From Pseudomonadota bacterium (GTDB taxonomy: Bacteria > Pseudomonadota > Alphaproteobacteria > Azospirillales > Azospirillaceae): a DNA stretch of 64,000 bases. The position numbers and the translations under genes are program-made. Where the stretch lies: the NCBI GenBank assembly GCA_023423695.1, contig JAFAFA010000082.1, positions 13,725-77,724 of the forward strand. Reading direction: 5' to 3'. Shown piece by piece: positions 37,751 to 50,199 of this stretch; the first letter of the stretch is position 1; the number at the start of each line of letters is the position of its first letter. The notes under the pieces are model-generated. The model saw only the letters and a program-made list of their open reading frames with translations. It did not search any database and was not told the DNA's origin.

Positions 37751-40036
37751 ATGGACACCCTGCTGATGGACGGACTTGCCCAGGCCACGGAGCAGCAGTC
37801 CGCCGCCGACCCCTGGCGCGGCTTCGCCCCGGGCGTCTGGCGCCGCTCGGTCGACGTCCGCGATTTCATCCAGCGCAACCTGTGCCCCTATGAAGGCGAT
37901 GCAGGCTTCGTCGCCGGCCCCACCGCCCGCACCACCGCGCTGTTCGCCAAGGTCACCGACCTGCTGAAGCAGGAACGCGCCGCCAAGGGCGGCGTGCTGG
38001 ATGCCGACACGGAAGTCTTCGCCTCGATCACCTCGCACGCCGCCGGCTATATCGACCGCGAGTTGGAAGTGATCGTCGGCCTGCAGACCGACAAGCCGCT
38101 GAAGCGCGCGATCATGCCGTTCGGCGGCTGGCGCATGGTCAAGACCGGGCTGGAAGCCTATGGCTACACCCCGTCGCCGAAGCTGGAGGAGGTGTTCCCG
38201 GTCCTGCGCAAGACGCACAATGACGGCGTGTTCGACGTGTACACGCCCGAGATGCTGCGCTGCCGTAAGTCCGGCGTCATCACCGGCCTGCCCGACGCCT
38301 ACGGCCGCGGCCGCATCATCGGCGACTATCGCCGGCTGGCCCTGTACGGCGCCGATTTCCTGATCAAGGACAAGAAGTCCCAGCTGGCCTCGCTGGAAGT
38401 CAGCCGCATCGACGAGGACGTGCTGCGCCTGCGCGAGGAGATCTCCGAGCAGATCCGCGCGCTGAAGGAGCTGGTCGAGATGGCCGCCTCCTATGGCTTC
38501 GACGTCAAGCGCCCCGCCGCGACGGCGCGCGAGGCGGTCCAGTGGACCTATCTGGCCTATCTGGCCGCGGTCAAGGAAGCCAACGGCGCGGCCATGTCGC
38601 TGGGCCGCGTATCCACGTTCCTCGACATCTACATCGACCGCGACCTCAACGACGGCGTCATCACCGAGGCCGAGGCCCAGGAGATGATCGACCACTTCGT
38701 CATGAAGCTGCGTCTGGTCCGCTTCCTGCGCACGCCGGAATACGACCAGCTGTTCTCGGGCGACCCGACCTGGGTCACGGAATGCCTGGGCGGCATGGGG
38801 CTGGACGGCCGGACGCTGGTCACCAAGACCAACTTCCGCATGCTGCAGACCCTGCACAACCTGGGCCCGGCGCCGGAGCCGAACCTGACGGTACTGTGGT
38901 CGGAGAAGCTGCCGGAAGGCTTCAAGCGCTTCTGCGCCGACACCTCGATCAAGACCTGCTCGGTCCAGTACGAGAACGACGACCTGATGCGCGGCTATTG
39001 GGGCGACGACTACGGCATCGCCTGCTGCGTGTCCGCGATGCGCATCGGCAAGCAGATGCAGTTCTTCGGCGCCCGCGCCAATCTGGCCAAGACGCTGATG
39101 TACGCCATCAACGGCGGCAAGGACGAGGTTTCGGGCGAGCAGATCGGCCCGGCCTTCGCACCGATCACCGGCGACGTGCTGGACTATGACGAGGTCATGG
39201 CCCGCTTCGAGCCGATGATGGAGTGGCTGGCCAAGGTCTATATGAACGCGCTGAACGCCATCCACTACATGCACGACAAGTACATGTACGAGCGGATGGA
39301 GATGGCCCTGCACGACCGCGACATCCTGCGCACGATGGCCTGCGGCATCGCCGGCCTGAGCGTGGTGGCGGACAGCCTGTCGGCGATCAAGCATGCCAAG
39401 GTGAAGGTCATCCGCGACGCCAACGGCCTCGCCACCGACTTCGAGATCGAGGGCGACTATCCGGCCTTCGGCAACAACGACGCCCGGGTGGACGACATCG
39501 CCATCTGGGCGGTCGAGCGCTTCATGACGGCGCTGCGCAAGCAGAAGCCCTACCGGAACGCGATGCCGACCCAGTCGGTGCTGACGATCACCTCCAACGT
39601 GGTCTACGGCAAGAAGACCGGCAACACGCCGGACGGCCGCAAGGCCGGACAGCCCTTCGCGCCGGGTGCCAACCCGATGCACGGGCGGGACAAGAAGGGT
39701 GCGGTCGCGTCGATGGCCAGTGTCGCCAAGCTGCCCTACGCCCATGCGCAGGACGGCATCAGCTACACCTTCACCATCGTCCCCGGTGCCTTGGGCCGGA
39801 CGGAAGACGAGCGCGTGGACAATCTGGTCGGCATGCTGGACGGCTACGCCGCCCAGGGCGGCCACCACATCAACGTCAACGTCTTCGACCGCGAGACGCT
39901 GCTGCACGCCATGGACCATCCGGAGCTGTATCCGCAGCTGACCATCCGGGTGTCCGGCTATGCGGTGAACTTCATCAAGCTGACGCGCGAGCAGCAGCTC
40001 GACGTCATCAGCCGCACGTTCCACGACAAGCACTGA
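37751..40036 (+). CDS. pflB: Pyruvate formate-lyase
   Basis: The protein has 761 residues (E. coli PflB 760). It cleaves pyruvate plus CoA to acetyl-CoA and formate by a glycyl-radical mechanism in the anoxic cytoplasm. The catalytic cysteine pair is Cys425-Cys426 in GIACCVSAMR. The radical glycine is Gly736 in RVSGYAVNF. FGARANLAKTLMYAINGGKDE and TVLWSEKLPEGFKRF (markers GGKDE, WSEKLP) place it in the true PFL rather than the diol-dehydratase branch. A TGAGGAGTCATC site precedes the ATG. The activase gene follows after a terminator. HexR- and FNR-type sites lie upstream. Confidence 0.97.
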   Translation: MDTLLMDGLAQATEQQSAADPWRGFAPGVWRRSVDVRDFIQRNLCPYEGDAGFVAGPTARTTALFAKVTDLLKQERAAKGGVLDADTEVFASITSHAAGYIDRELEVIVGLQTDKPLKRAIMPFGGWRMVKTGLEAYGYTPSPKLEEVFPVLRKTHNDGVFDVYTPEMLRCRKSGVITGLPDAYGRGRIIGDYRRLALYGADFLIKDKKSQLASLEVSRIDEDVLRLREEISEQIRALKELVEMAASYGFDVKRPAATAREAVQWTYLAYLAAVKEANGAAMSLGRVSTFLDIYIDRDLNDGVITEAEAQEMIDHFVMKLRLVRFLRTPEYDQLFSGDPTWVTECLGGMGLDGRTLVTKTNFRMLQTLHNLGPAPEPNLTVLWSEKLPEGFKRFCADTSIKTCSVQYENDDLMRGYWGDDYGIACCVSAMRIGKQMQFFGARANLAKTLMYAINGGKDEVSGEQIGPAFAPITGDVLDYDEVMARFEPMMEWLAKVYMNALNAIHYMHDKYMYERMEMALHDRDILRTMACGIAGLSVVADSLSAIKHAKVKVIRDANGLATDFEIEGDYPAFGNNDARVDDIAIWAVERFMTALRKQKPYRNAMPTQSVLTITSNVVYGKKTGNTPDGRKAGQPFAPGANPMHGRDKKGAVASMASVAKLPYAHAQDGISYTFTIVPGALGRTEDERVDNLVGMLDGYAAQGGHHINVNVFDRETLLHAMDHPELYPQLTIRVSGYAVNFIKLTREQQLDVISRTFHDKH

Positions 40037-40068
40037 GGGACGTGGGCGGCTACCTCCGCCGAGAAGCG

Positions 40069-40101
40069 AAAGCCCCTCTCCCATCGAGGGAGAGGGGCTT
40101 T
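40069..40101 (+). terminator. Intrinsic terminator between pflB and pflA
   Basis: A perfect 14-bp stem, AAAGCCCCTCTCCC / GGGAGAGGGGCTTT, with a 5-nt ATCGA loop, then AT. It would reduce read-through into pflA, so activase is made in smaller amounts or from its own promoter in the 88 bp that follow. Confidence 0.8.
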
Positions 40102-40189
40102 ATCCGCGTGTAACGTGACTTACATGCGTGGAAACGCACCTGGCCAAGGGCGGCGGGGACGCAGAGTTTTCAAATTGGATCCCTGAAGT

Positions 40190-40951
40190 ATGACACAGCC
40201 CATTCTCCAAGCCCGCTCCGGCTCCGTTTCCGGCTGGATCCATTCGGTCGAAACCGGCGGCACCGTGGATGGGCCGGGGATCCGCTACGTGCTGTTCATG
40301 TCCGGCTGTCCGCTGCGCTGCCTCTACTGCCACAATCCCGACACCCAGCACATGCATGACGGGACGCGGACGACCTCCGCGGAAGTGCTGGAGGACATAG
40401 CGCTCTATTCCACCTTCCTGAAACGCGCCCATGGCGGGCTGACGCTGAGCGGCGGAGAGCCGCTGGTGCAACCGGAATTCGCCGCCGCCATCCTGCGCGG
40501 GGCGAAGGCGTTGGGCCTGCACACCGCGCTCGACACGTCCGGCTTCCTCGGCAACCATGCCGACGACCATCTGCTGGAGGACGTCGACCTCGTCCTTCTC
40601 GACATCAAGGCCTTTTCGGAAAAGACCTACCGCCATCTGACCGGAGTTCCGCTGCGCCCGACGCTGGAGTTCGCCGAACGGCTGGCCGGGCTGAACAAGC
40701 GCATCTGGCTGCGCTATGTGCTGGTCCCCAACCTGACCGACGATGCGGCCGAAATCGACGGGCTGGCGGAGTTCGTGGCTGGGCTCGGCGTCGTCGACAG
40801 GGTCGACGTTCTGCCCTTCCACAAGATGGGCGAGCACAAATGGAAGGCGTTGGGCCGCAAATACATGCTGACCGACACCGAACCGCCCTCGCGCGAGCTG
40901 GTCGAGCGCGTTCGCGGGCAGTTCCAGGCACGGGGGCTGCGGGCGGACTGA
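40190..40951 (+). CDS. pflA: Pyruvate formate-lyase activating enzyme
   Basis: The protein has 253 residues and is a radical SAM enzyme that installs the glycyl radical on PflB. The cluster motif C-x3-C-x2-C is in SGCPLRCLYCHNPD, and the SAM-binding GGE is in LTLSGGEPLVQPEF. The length and the N-terminus (GSVSGWIHSVETGGTVDGPGIR) match E. coli PflA (246). It is on the same strand as pflB but behind a terminator, so separate control is likely. The ribosome-binding site is weak (CCCTGAAGT). A 10-bp inverted repeat around its stop (40934-40943 and 40955-40964) may end transcription. Confidence 0.96.
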   Translation: MTQPILQARSGSVSGWIHSVETGGTVDGPGIRYVLFMSGCPLRCLYCHNPDTQHMHDGTRTTSAEVLEDIALYSTFLKRAHGGLTLSGGEPLVQPEFAAAILRGAKALGLHTALDTSGFLGNHADDHLLEDVDLVLLDIKAFSEKTYRHLTGVPLRPTLEFAERLAGLNKRIWLRYVLVPNLTDDAAEIDGLAEFVAGLGVVDRVDVLPFHKMGEHKWKALGRKYMLTDTEPPSRELVERVRGQFQARGLRAD

Positions 40952-40973
40952 CCTCCCGCAGCCCGGCCCGACA

Positions 40974-42497
40974 TCACGCCGGGCGGATCGCCTGCGCGAA
41001 GGTGAAGAGCATGGTCGGATCGACTGCCTTCTTTACCTCGGCCAGCTTGGCGAGGTTCTCGCCGTAATAAGCCCGCTGCCAATCGGCCAGCGAGGGGTCG
41101 GGGAAGTTCTGGAAGGCGCCGGTCGCCCTGGTGCGGCGGTTGACATCGTCATAGAAGCGCTGCTGCCACTCCAGCGCCTGTTCGATCAGCAGGGCCGAAT
41201 CCGTCGGCCGCCACCAGTTGGCCTCGACCGAGAACAGCCAGTCATAGCCGCGGTGGACATAGGCGGTCTCAGTCGGCCCCACCCGGTTGATCGCTCCGCC
41301 GACCTGGAAGAACTTGAAGGCCACCGGCATCGAGGTGGCGGGCATCTTCGCCGCCCAGTCGAACATCGCGGCGATGGCCTCGTCGCCGATGTCCGCCACC
41401 TTCATGTAGCTGGATTTTTCCTGGTAGTAATAGGGGAAGGTCGTCTCGACCAGGAAGTCCTGCGCCGCCCAGTATGGCACCTCCTCCATCACCTTCGACT
41501 TGGACCAGTCGATCCACTCCCAGGTGGATTTGAAGATCTCCTTCAGCGTCACCTTCGATTTGTGAAGCTGTCCGAGGACGGAGATGGTGACCGGCACCTT
41601 GTCGCACTGCTCCTGCCGGCTGGGAATGGTGACGTTGATCTTGCTGCCGAAATCGTCGGGCGCGGTCGCCAGTTCGGTCAACAGAAGCTTCAGGACCTTC
41701 GGCAGATCCTTGGTCCAGGTCAGGTTGAAGACCGTCACCGCTTCCGCCGGGCGGGTTTCCAGCGTGAAGGAGGTGTTGATGCCGAAATTGCCGCCGCCGC
41801 CGCCGCGGCAGGCCCAATAAAGGGCGGAGTCGGTGCCGGCATCCGCCTTGACGTGGCTTCCGTCGGCGGTCACCAGTTCGGTCGCTTGCAGCAGGTCGGA
41901 GGCCATGCCGTACTTGCGCATGTTGAAGCCGATGCCGCCGCCCAGCAGGAAGCCGGCAGCGCCGACGGAATCGCAGCGCCCATGGGTGATGGTGAGGCCC
42001 AGCCGTTCCATCTGCTTATAGACGGCGGAGTTGAGCGTGCCGCCCAGAACCTTGACCAAGCCGTCCTTGCCCGGCAGCAGTTCCGCTCCCGCCATCTTGG
42101 TCATGTCGATCAGCAGGCCGGGCGTGGTGGAGAAGCCGGCGTAGCTGTGTCCGCCGGAGCGCACAGCAAAGGGCATGGCCTGCTGCTTCACCCACTGGAT
42201 GCAGGCCTGGACGTCTTCCGGCCGCGAGCAGCGGGCGATGCCGGCCGGCAAAGTGGCACCATAGCGCAGGTTGTTGGGCCGGCAGACATCGGCGAAGAAC
42301 GGATCTTCCGGCCGCAGCACCCCGCCCTGCACCGCCTTCGCAAGATCGGCCCAGGCCGACGGCGGCGGGCAGTACGCCCCACCCGCCTCAGCCGCGAAGG
42401 CGGAACCCGGCATCAGTCGCACCGCGGCGGCGGCCCCGGCAAAACGACCGGCACCGACGAGGAAATTACGGCGTGACGAGTGCAGTCCGAGCGCCAT
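40974..42497 (-). CDS. Tat-exported FAD-binding (BBE-type) oxidoreductase
   Basis: The protein has 507 residues from ATG 42497, which directly precedes a twin-arginine signal (SSRRNFLVGAGRFAGAAAA) ending near AFAAEA. The mature protein has the FAD_binding_4 domain (about 70-250). AVRSGGHSYAGFS holds the histidine usually linked covalently to FAD, and HGRCDSVGAAGFLLGGGIG is cut here to its marker GFLLGGGIG. A C-terminal berberine-bridge-enzyme segment (RAYYGENLAKLAEVKKAVDP) is present. Such flavoproteins oxidise sugars, alcohols or alkaloids. As a periplasmic carbohydrate oxidase it would suit the sugar-acid neighbours, but that is a guess. It converges with pflA. Confidence 0.88.
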   Translation of the reverse strand: MALGLHSSRRNFLVGAGRFAGAAAAVRLMPGSAFAAEAGGAYCPPPSAWADLAKAVQGGVLRPEDPFFADVCRPNNLRYGATLPAGIARCSRPEDVQACIQWVKQQAMPFAVRSGGHSYAGFSTTPGLLIDMTKMAGAELLPGKDGLVKVLGGTLNSAVYKQMERLGLTITHGRCDSVGAAGFLLGGGIGFNMRKYGMASDLLQATELVTADGSHVKADAGTDSALYWACRGGGGGNFGINTSFTLETRPAEAVTVFNLTWTKDLPKVLKLLLTELATAPDDFGSKINVTIPSRQEQCDKVPVTISVLGQLHKSKVTLKEIFKSTWEWIDWSKSKVMEEVPYWAAQDFLVETTFPYYYQEKSSYMKVADIGDEAIAAMFDWAAKMPATSMPVAFKFFQVGGAINRVGPTETAYVHRGYDWLFSVEANWWRPTDSALLIEQALEWQQRFYDDVNRRTRATGAFQNFPDPSLADWQRAYYGENLAKLAEVKKAVDPTMLFTFAQAIRPA

Positions 42498-42540
42498 GAG
42501 CCAATCCACCTGCGTTATGAGTTGCGTTTTGTGCTGCTTA

Positions 42541-42555
42541 TTATCGTAATGATAA
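42541..42555. promoter_or_regulatory. AT-rich inverted repeat upstream of the FAD oxidoreductase
   Basis: TTATCGTAATGATAA (arms TTATC / GATAA) lies 44 bp before the oxidoreductase start and is the only AT-rich stretch in the 135 bp between that gene and the lacI-like gene. It may be the operator or part of the promoter. The nearby LacI protein is a candidate binder without direct support. Confidence 0.4.
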
Positions 42556-42632
42556 CAAACAGCGTCAACCAATCGCGCAAGCGGATATCACGAGGCGTCT
42601 CAACCCGCATCAGGAGAGGAGGCCCCGGCCTC

Positions 42633-43697
42633 CTACCGCTTCCCCACCGGCCGGGTGCTGCCGCGGATCACCAGTTCGCATTCGAGGTTGTGGTGCTGGG
42701 GCGCGGTGCGGGCTCCATCCAGCGCCGCGAGAATCTGCGTCGCGCTGAGGCGGCCGATCTCGCGCTGGGGCGGGCGGACGGTCGTCAGCGGCGGAGGGCA
42801 GGAGTTGCTGAAGGGCAGATCGCCGAAGCCGACCACGGCCAGATCGTCCGGCACCCGGAGGTCGCGGCGGGTCACCTCGAACAGCACACCCAACGCCAGC
42901 GCGTCGTTGGAACAGACCACGCCGTCGATGTCGGGGTGGCGCGTCAGGATCTCGTCGATCAGCCAGCGGCCGACCTCCGTCGTGGCGGCGTCGGGAACGG
43001 TGAAGTCGATGGGGTCGTGCAGGCCCCGCCGCATCACCTCGGCCTCATAGCCGTCGGTGCGGCTGCGCACGCGCAGGTCCTGATGGGCGGCGGCGCCGAT
43101 ATAGGCGACCTTGCGGCTGCCCTGGTCATAGAGGTGGCTGGTCTGCATGCGGCCGACCTCGAAATGCGAGAAGCCGACGCTGATGCCGATGGCCTCGCCG
43201 GGATGGGACGGCATGTCCCACATCTCCACCACCGGCACCCCGCAGGAGGCCAGCATGGCGCGGGTGCGCTCGGTGTGGTGGAAGCCGGTCACCACCATCG
43301 CCGCCGGCGACCAGGCGAGGAAGGCGCGGATCAGGCTTTCCTCCTCCTCCGGGCTGAACTCGCTGACACCCAGCAGGGTCTGGTAATGCGCCGCCTGGAA
43401 CATGCCCTGCAGCGTGTTGTAGGTCTCGGCGAAGAAGGAGTTCAGGATGGAGGGCAGGATGACGCCGACGGTGCGGCTGCGCGCCGCGGCGAGGCTGCCG
43501 GCCACCAGATTGGGCACATAGCCCATCTCGTCGATGACGCGGGCAATGCGCTCGGCGAGGTGCCGGGACACCGCCCCCGGACGGCGGAGATAGAGCGACA
43601 CGGTGCTGGGCGACACGTCGGCGGCGTTCGCCACGTCGGTCATGGTCACCCGCTGGGTGCCGCGGCGTGTCCGCTTCCTCGTTTCGGTCGTCTGCAT
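42633..43697 (-). CDS. LacI-family transcriptional regulator
   Basis: The protein has 354 residues. A short basic N-terminus is followed by a LacI helix-turn-helix (VTMTDVANAADVSPSTVSLYLRR) at about 18-40, with the hinge VPNLVAGSLAA. A ribose-binding-like effector domain covers about 72-340 (VGVILPSILNSFFAETYNTLQ; GVVCSNDALALGVL). The style resembles GntR-type gluconate repressors. It lies downstream of uxaB on the same strand, with one small hypothetical gene between, so it may control hexuronate or aldonate genes. It is not obvious that it binds the AT-rich motif of this region, since LacI sites usually have a central CG. Confidence 0.92.
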   Translation of the reverse strand: MQTTETRKRTRRGTQRVTMTDVANAADVSPSTVSLYLRRPGAVSRHLAERIARVIDEMGYVPNLVAGSLAAARSRTVGVILPSILNSFFAETYNTLQGMFQAAHYQTLLGVSEFSPEEEESLIRAFLAWSPAAMVVTGFHHTERTRAMLASCGVPVVEMWDMPSHPGEAIGISVGFSHFEVGRMQTSHLYDQGSRKVAYIGAAAHQDLRVRSRTDGYEAEVMRRGLHDPIDFTVPDAATTEVGRWLIDEILTRHPDIDGVVCSNDALALGVLFEVTRRDLRVPDDLAVVGFGDLPFSNSCPPPLTTVRPPQREIGRLSATQILAALDGARTAPQHHNLECELVIRGSTRPVGKR

Positions 43698-43733
43698 CGT
43701 CGGTCTTCCTCACGCATCGTAAATCGCCGCCCG

Positions 43734-44036
43734 TCAGTGGCGGGTCGGCAGGTCTGCGAGAGCCAGCACGGACAGGGATTGGATCGCGTCATGGACGAGC
43801 TGATAGGCCGCTTCGATCCGGCTGAGCGCCTGATCGCAGTCGGACTCGTCGCCGCAGTCGCGGGTTTCCTGCCGGACGGCACGGAACAGGGTCAGCGCCT
43901 GCCGCCCGATCGTCCTGTGGCTCGCCCACAGGCCGCAATCTTCCTGCAGAGCCAGGGGGATATGCAACAGGCGATGGCGAAGCACCGCCGCGTCGAGCTC
44001 CAACTCGGCGATGCGAAGGGTCAAGGTCGGTGTCAT
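43734..44036 (-). CDS. Small hypothetical protein
   Basis: The protein has 100 residues and starts 65 bp after the uxaB stop on the same strand, with an AAGG 11 bp before the ATG. The sequence is mostly helical with Cys at about 34, 61 and 67 and an ELELDAAVLRHRLLHIPLAL start. It has balanced composition and is not an obvious shadow of another gene, since no real gene occupies the opposite strand. I do not recognise it. It may be cotranscribed with uxaB and the lacI-like gene. Confidence 0.5.
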   Translation of the reverse strand: MTPTLTLRIAELELDAAVLRHRLLHIPLALQEDCGLWASHRTIGRQALTLFRAVRQETRDCGDESDCDQALSRIEAAYQLVHDAIQSLSVLALADLPTRH

Positions 44037-44050
44037 CTAAGCCATGCCTT

Positions 44051-44080
44051 GCGGGGCGCGTCCCTACGGACACGCCCCGC
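44051..44080. terminator. Hairpin after uxaB
   Basis: The stem GCGGGGCGCGTCC / GGACACGCCCCGC has one mismatch and a 4-nt loop and lies 21 bp past the uxaB stop. No T-run follows on either strand. It may be an attenuating or stabilising structure between uxaB and the small gene. Confidence 0.45.
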
Positions 44081-44101
44081 TCTGCCGTCACGCAAGCCGG
44101 A

Positions 44102-45622
44102 TCAGCCGGCAACCAGTTCTGCGCCGACCAGATCGGCCATCGCGGCCTTCATGCCCTTCGCCTCTATGGCGGCGAGGCTGTCGGCGACGCGGGCGGTCAG
44201 CCCGGGGATGGCGGTCAGGTCCTCCTTCCACAGCCGGACATCCGACAGCACCGCGACCGCCAGCGCCCGCAGATCGCCGGCATTGGCCGTCCAGGCGGCG
44301 CACATGGCGGCGATCACCTCGGCATTGTCGCTGATCGGGTAGGACCCAGCCTCGCGCTCGCCGGTGCAAGCACCGTTGGCGAGCGTGCCGCGGTAGAAGC
44401 GCAGCAGCGCCGCCAGCGAGAAGGACAGGCCGGTCGGAGCCTGCCCGTTGCGGGCGACCGCGTCCTTCAGGCTGGGCAGCACGCGCACCTGCCATTTCGA
44501 CACCGAGTTGAGCGTGATGGAGATCAGCTCGTGCCGGATATAGGGGTTGCCGAAGCGCTCCATGATGGTGCGGGCATAGTCCTGCCGTTCCGCCTCGGGC
44601 AGCGGCACGTAGGGGACGATCTCTTCGAACATCACCGTGTTCAGGTAGGCCGAGACGGTCGGGTCGTCCATCATCGACTTGACGGTGTCGAGCCCGGCGC
44701 AATAGGCGGCCAGCGCGCTGGCGGTGTGGGCGCCATTCAGGATGCGGACCTTGCGGGTGCGGTAGGGCTGCAGGTCGTCGGTCCAGACCACGTTCAGGCC
44801 GGCCTTGTGAAGCGGCAGTTCGTCCGCCAGATGGGCCGGTCCCTCGATCACCCAGACATGGAAGGGCTCGGCGGCGACGGCCAGCCGGTCCTCATAGCCC
44901 CACTTGGCGCTGAGCGCAGCGGCCTCGTCCTTTGGATAGCCCGGGACGATGCGGTCGACCAGGGTGTTCAGGAAATGGTTGTGCGTCTCCACCCAGTCGG
45001 CGAAACCGGCCTCCAGGCCCCAGCGCTTGGCATGGGCCAGCACGATGCGCTTCAGGTTGGCGCCGTTGGCTTCGATCAGTTCGCAGGGAAGGAAGACGAG
45101 GCCGCTGTCGGCGCTGCCGCCCAGCGCCTTGTAGCGGGCATGCAGCAGGGCCGCGACCTTGGCCGGGAAGCTGTCCTGGCAGGTGCCGGGGGTGTAGGGC
45201 TCCTCGCGGTCGGCGATGCCGGCCTCGGTCGTGTTGGAGACGAAGAAGCGCAGAGCCGGCGAGGAGGCCAGTTCCACCATCCGCGCCCAGTCGGCATAGG
45301 GGTTGAGCGCCTCCGACACGCAGGAGACGACGCGGCGGGCTTCGACCTCGCGCCCGCCTTCGATGCCGCGCAGCAGGACGGTGTAGAGGTTGTCCTGCGC
45401 CTTCAGCAGATTGGCGATGCCCTGGTCGAGCGGCTGGGCGATGGCGACACCGGCTTTGGTCAGACCCTGGCCATTGGCGACATCGACCATCCAATCGACG
45501 AAACCGCGCAGGAAATTGCCGTCCCCCACCTGAAGGATGGTCACGGGCAGGGTCGGCGCACCGCCGGTATGGGCGACGTCGAACGCGCCGCCGGCAAGCT
45601 GGTCACGGGTCAGGGAACGCAT
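44102..45622 (-). CDS. uxaB: Tagaturonate reductase (altronate oxidoreductase)
   Basis: The protein has 506 residues and belongs to the mannitol dehydrogenase long-chain family. It reduces tagaturonate to altronate with NADH in galacturonate breakdown. Block-by-block it follows E. coli UxaB rather than UxuB or MtlD: ILQVGDGNFLRGFVDWM, SNTTEAGIAD, LPCELIEANG, RKVRILNGAHTA with the catalytic lysine region, NPYIRHELISITLNSVSKW, and DLTAIPGLTARVADSL. uxaA and uxaC are not in the window. An ExuT-like importer lies 5 kb away, and both promoters share an AT-rich motif. A promoter TTGCTC-N18-TATATC would give a 62-nt leader. Confidence 0.88.
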   Translation of the reverse strand: MRSLTRDQLAGGAFDVAHTGGAPTLPVTILQVGDGNFLRGFVDWMVDVANGQGLTKAGVAIAQPLDQGIANLLKAQDNLYTVLLRGIEGGREVEARRVVSCVSEALNPYADWARMVELASSPALRFFVSNTTEAGIADREEPYTPGTCQDSFPAKVAALLHARYKALGGSADSGLVFLPCELIEANGANLKRIVLAHAKRWGLEAGFADWVETHNHFLNTLVDRIVPGYPKDEAAALSAKWGYEDRLAVAAEPFHVWVIEGPAHLADELPLHKAGLNVVWTDDLQPYRTRKVRILNGAHTASALAAYCAGLDTVKSMMDDPTVSAYLNTVMFEEIVPYVPLPEAERQDYARTIMERFGNPYIRHELISITLNSVSKWQVRVLPSLKDAVARNGQAPTGLSFSLAALLRFYRGTLANGACTGEREAGSYPISDNAEVIAAMCAAWTANAGDLRALAVAVLSDVRLWKEDLTAIPGLTARVADSLAAIEAKGMKAAMADLVGAELVAG

Positions 45623-45691
45623 GACTGGGCATCCTTACAGGAGCAGAAAGGCTGGGCCGGCACCATCGGACGGGGCACGGGCAATGGGTTA

Positions 45692-45721
45692 GATATACTA
45701 ATATATTAATGGTGGGAGCAA
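45692..45721 (-). promoter_or_regulatory. uxaB promoter with shared AT-rich motif
   Basis: On the minus strand, -35 TTGCTC (45716-45721) and -10 TATATC (45692-45697) are 18 bp apart. The spacer and -10 contain ATATTAGTATAT (minus strand, 45693-45704), a 12-mer found again, identical, at 51774-51785 and with two changes at the exuT promoter. In a GC-rich genome this is unlikely to be chance and suggests one regulator. Confidence 0.55.
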
Positions 45722-45773
45722 GGGGAAAAGGGTGCGGCATTTGTGGTCGGGGGAGGGTTTGTTACGGCGGATG

Positions 45774-45955
45774 CCCCCTCCCCATACCTCCCCCGCTCTC
45801 AGCGGACCATCGGTCCGCCTGTCGCGTCAGCACAAAGCGAAGCTTTGTGCGAGAGCTTCGAGGGAGAGGGGGTTGGACGCTTTGTCAGAGTGCAGTGGTT
45901 GCCAAAGCGACGACAGTCCCCTCTCCCGCAAAGCGGGGGAGGGTTAGGGAGGGGG
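45774..45955. repeat. Cluster of GC-rich palindromic repeats between nifJ and uxaB
   Basis: This part of the 347-bp gap without a gene holds a mosaic of inverted repeats: GCGGACC / GGTCCGC (45802-45818), GCACAAAGC-GAA-GCTTTGTGC (45830-45850), and flanking CCCCTCCCC / GGGAGGGTTAGGGAGGGGG sequences resembling the palindrome at 3281. It abuts the nifJ stop at 45970, so it may stop nifJ transcription. It looks like a dispersed REP-type element. Confidence 0.65.
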
Positions 45956-45969
45956 CAATCACGCAGCAC

Positions 45970-49575
<3,606 letters not shown>

Positions 49576-49785
49576 ACCGGAAAAGTCCTTCTGCGTGGCG
49601 ACGGTCGTCTCCGTGGGGCATCTCTGATGGACAATGCCGGCGGTGGCGGAAGCCGGCGGAAAACGCGGCAGGAAATGGCGGTCGGCCGGGGGAAAGGGTC
49701 TGCTTCCCGATGGAGCGACGCAATGACGCGTGTCAGTCCGCTGCGGATTTTCCGCCCGCCGCCGCTCTGCGCCGCACAACGGTCT

Positions 49786-49815
49786 AATATATTACTTTTG
49801 CAAGGAAGGTCTCAA
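49786..49815 (-). promoter_or_regulatory. Candidate nifJ promoter
   Basis: On the minus strand, TTGAGA (49810-49815) and TATATT (49786-49791) are 18 bp apart. The -10 lies within TAATATATTAG, an 11-mer shared with the uxaB promoter. A start near 49779 gives a 200-nt leader. Confidence 0.5.
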
Positions 49816-49922
49816 TTTGTCGCACCGCAACATGGCGGCGCTGTCCAGGCTGAATACGGAAAATCTCCGGTGCGGGCAGAAGAATCCAGCCTTCGGCGCG
49901 AGCGTCAGACGGGCATAGCCCA

Positions 49923-49936
49923 TTGATACAGATCAT
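49923..49936. promoter_or_regulatory. FNR/FixK-type box upstream of nifJ
   Basis: TTGAT-ACAG-ATCAT matches the TTGAT-N4-ATCAA consensus at 9 of 10 positions. It is about 150 bp upstream of the candidate nifJ start, too far for a class II site, so action would be from a distance or on another promoter. Confidence 0.5.
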
Positions 49937-50045
49937 TCATCGCGACTGACCGCCATGGCCTCCTACATGCGGATGCGGAAGACCGATCACTCTTTCGCAT
50001 CGGTCCGAACTGAAAGACCAGCGTCTCAACCCCTTTGAAAGTTGC

Positions 50046-50094
50046 GTTGCAGCAAGGAAAGGGCCAGCGGTAACGGCCCTGATTATGCTGCAAC
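50046..50094. repeat. Nested inverted repeat in the nifJ-exuT gap
   Basis: Outer arms GTTGCAGC / GCTGCAAC (50046-50053, 50087-50094) enclose inner arms AGGGCC / GGCCCT (50060-50065, 50075-50080). As RNA it would fold to a two-stage hairpin. It is upstream of the exuT promoter, so it is not in that leader, and it may be a protein-binding site or part of an untranslated transcript. Confidence 0.45.
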
Positions 50095-50169
50095 TGCGAA
50101 GAAATCAGCGCATCGCAACATCGGCCTGCGACATTTTCGCTGACGCCGACGGAGGTCTCGGAAAACCAC

Positions 50170-50199
50170 TTGATGCCTTCACTGATATATTAATATAAC
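50170..50199 (+). promoter_or_regulatory. exuT promoter with shared AT-rich motif
   Basis: TTGATG (50170-50175) and TATAAC (50194-50199) are 18 bp apart. The -10 lies in ATATTAATATAA (50187-50198), which matches the 12-mer of the uxaB and sRNA promoters at 10 of 12 positions. Confidence 0.55.

Noticed and set aside
49576..49779. 68-codon N-terminal extension of nifJ
   Set aside because: It is Arg/Pro-rich with no similarity to the conserved NifJ start, and a ribosome-binding site precedes ATG 49575.
49576..49800. Sigma-54 (NifA-type) promoter for nifJ, e.g. around GCAATGACGCGTGTCA
   Set aside because: Spacing and bases do not fit GGCAC-N5-TTGC, and no TGT-N10-ACA activator site stands at a suitable distance.
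49905..50093. Small minus-strand frame of 62 codons in the nifJ-exuT gap
   Set aside because: It has no ribosome-binding site, overlaps the FNR-type box and hairpin, and its protein sequence looks random.
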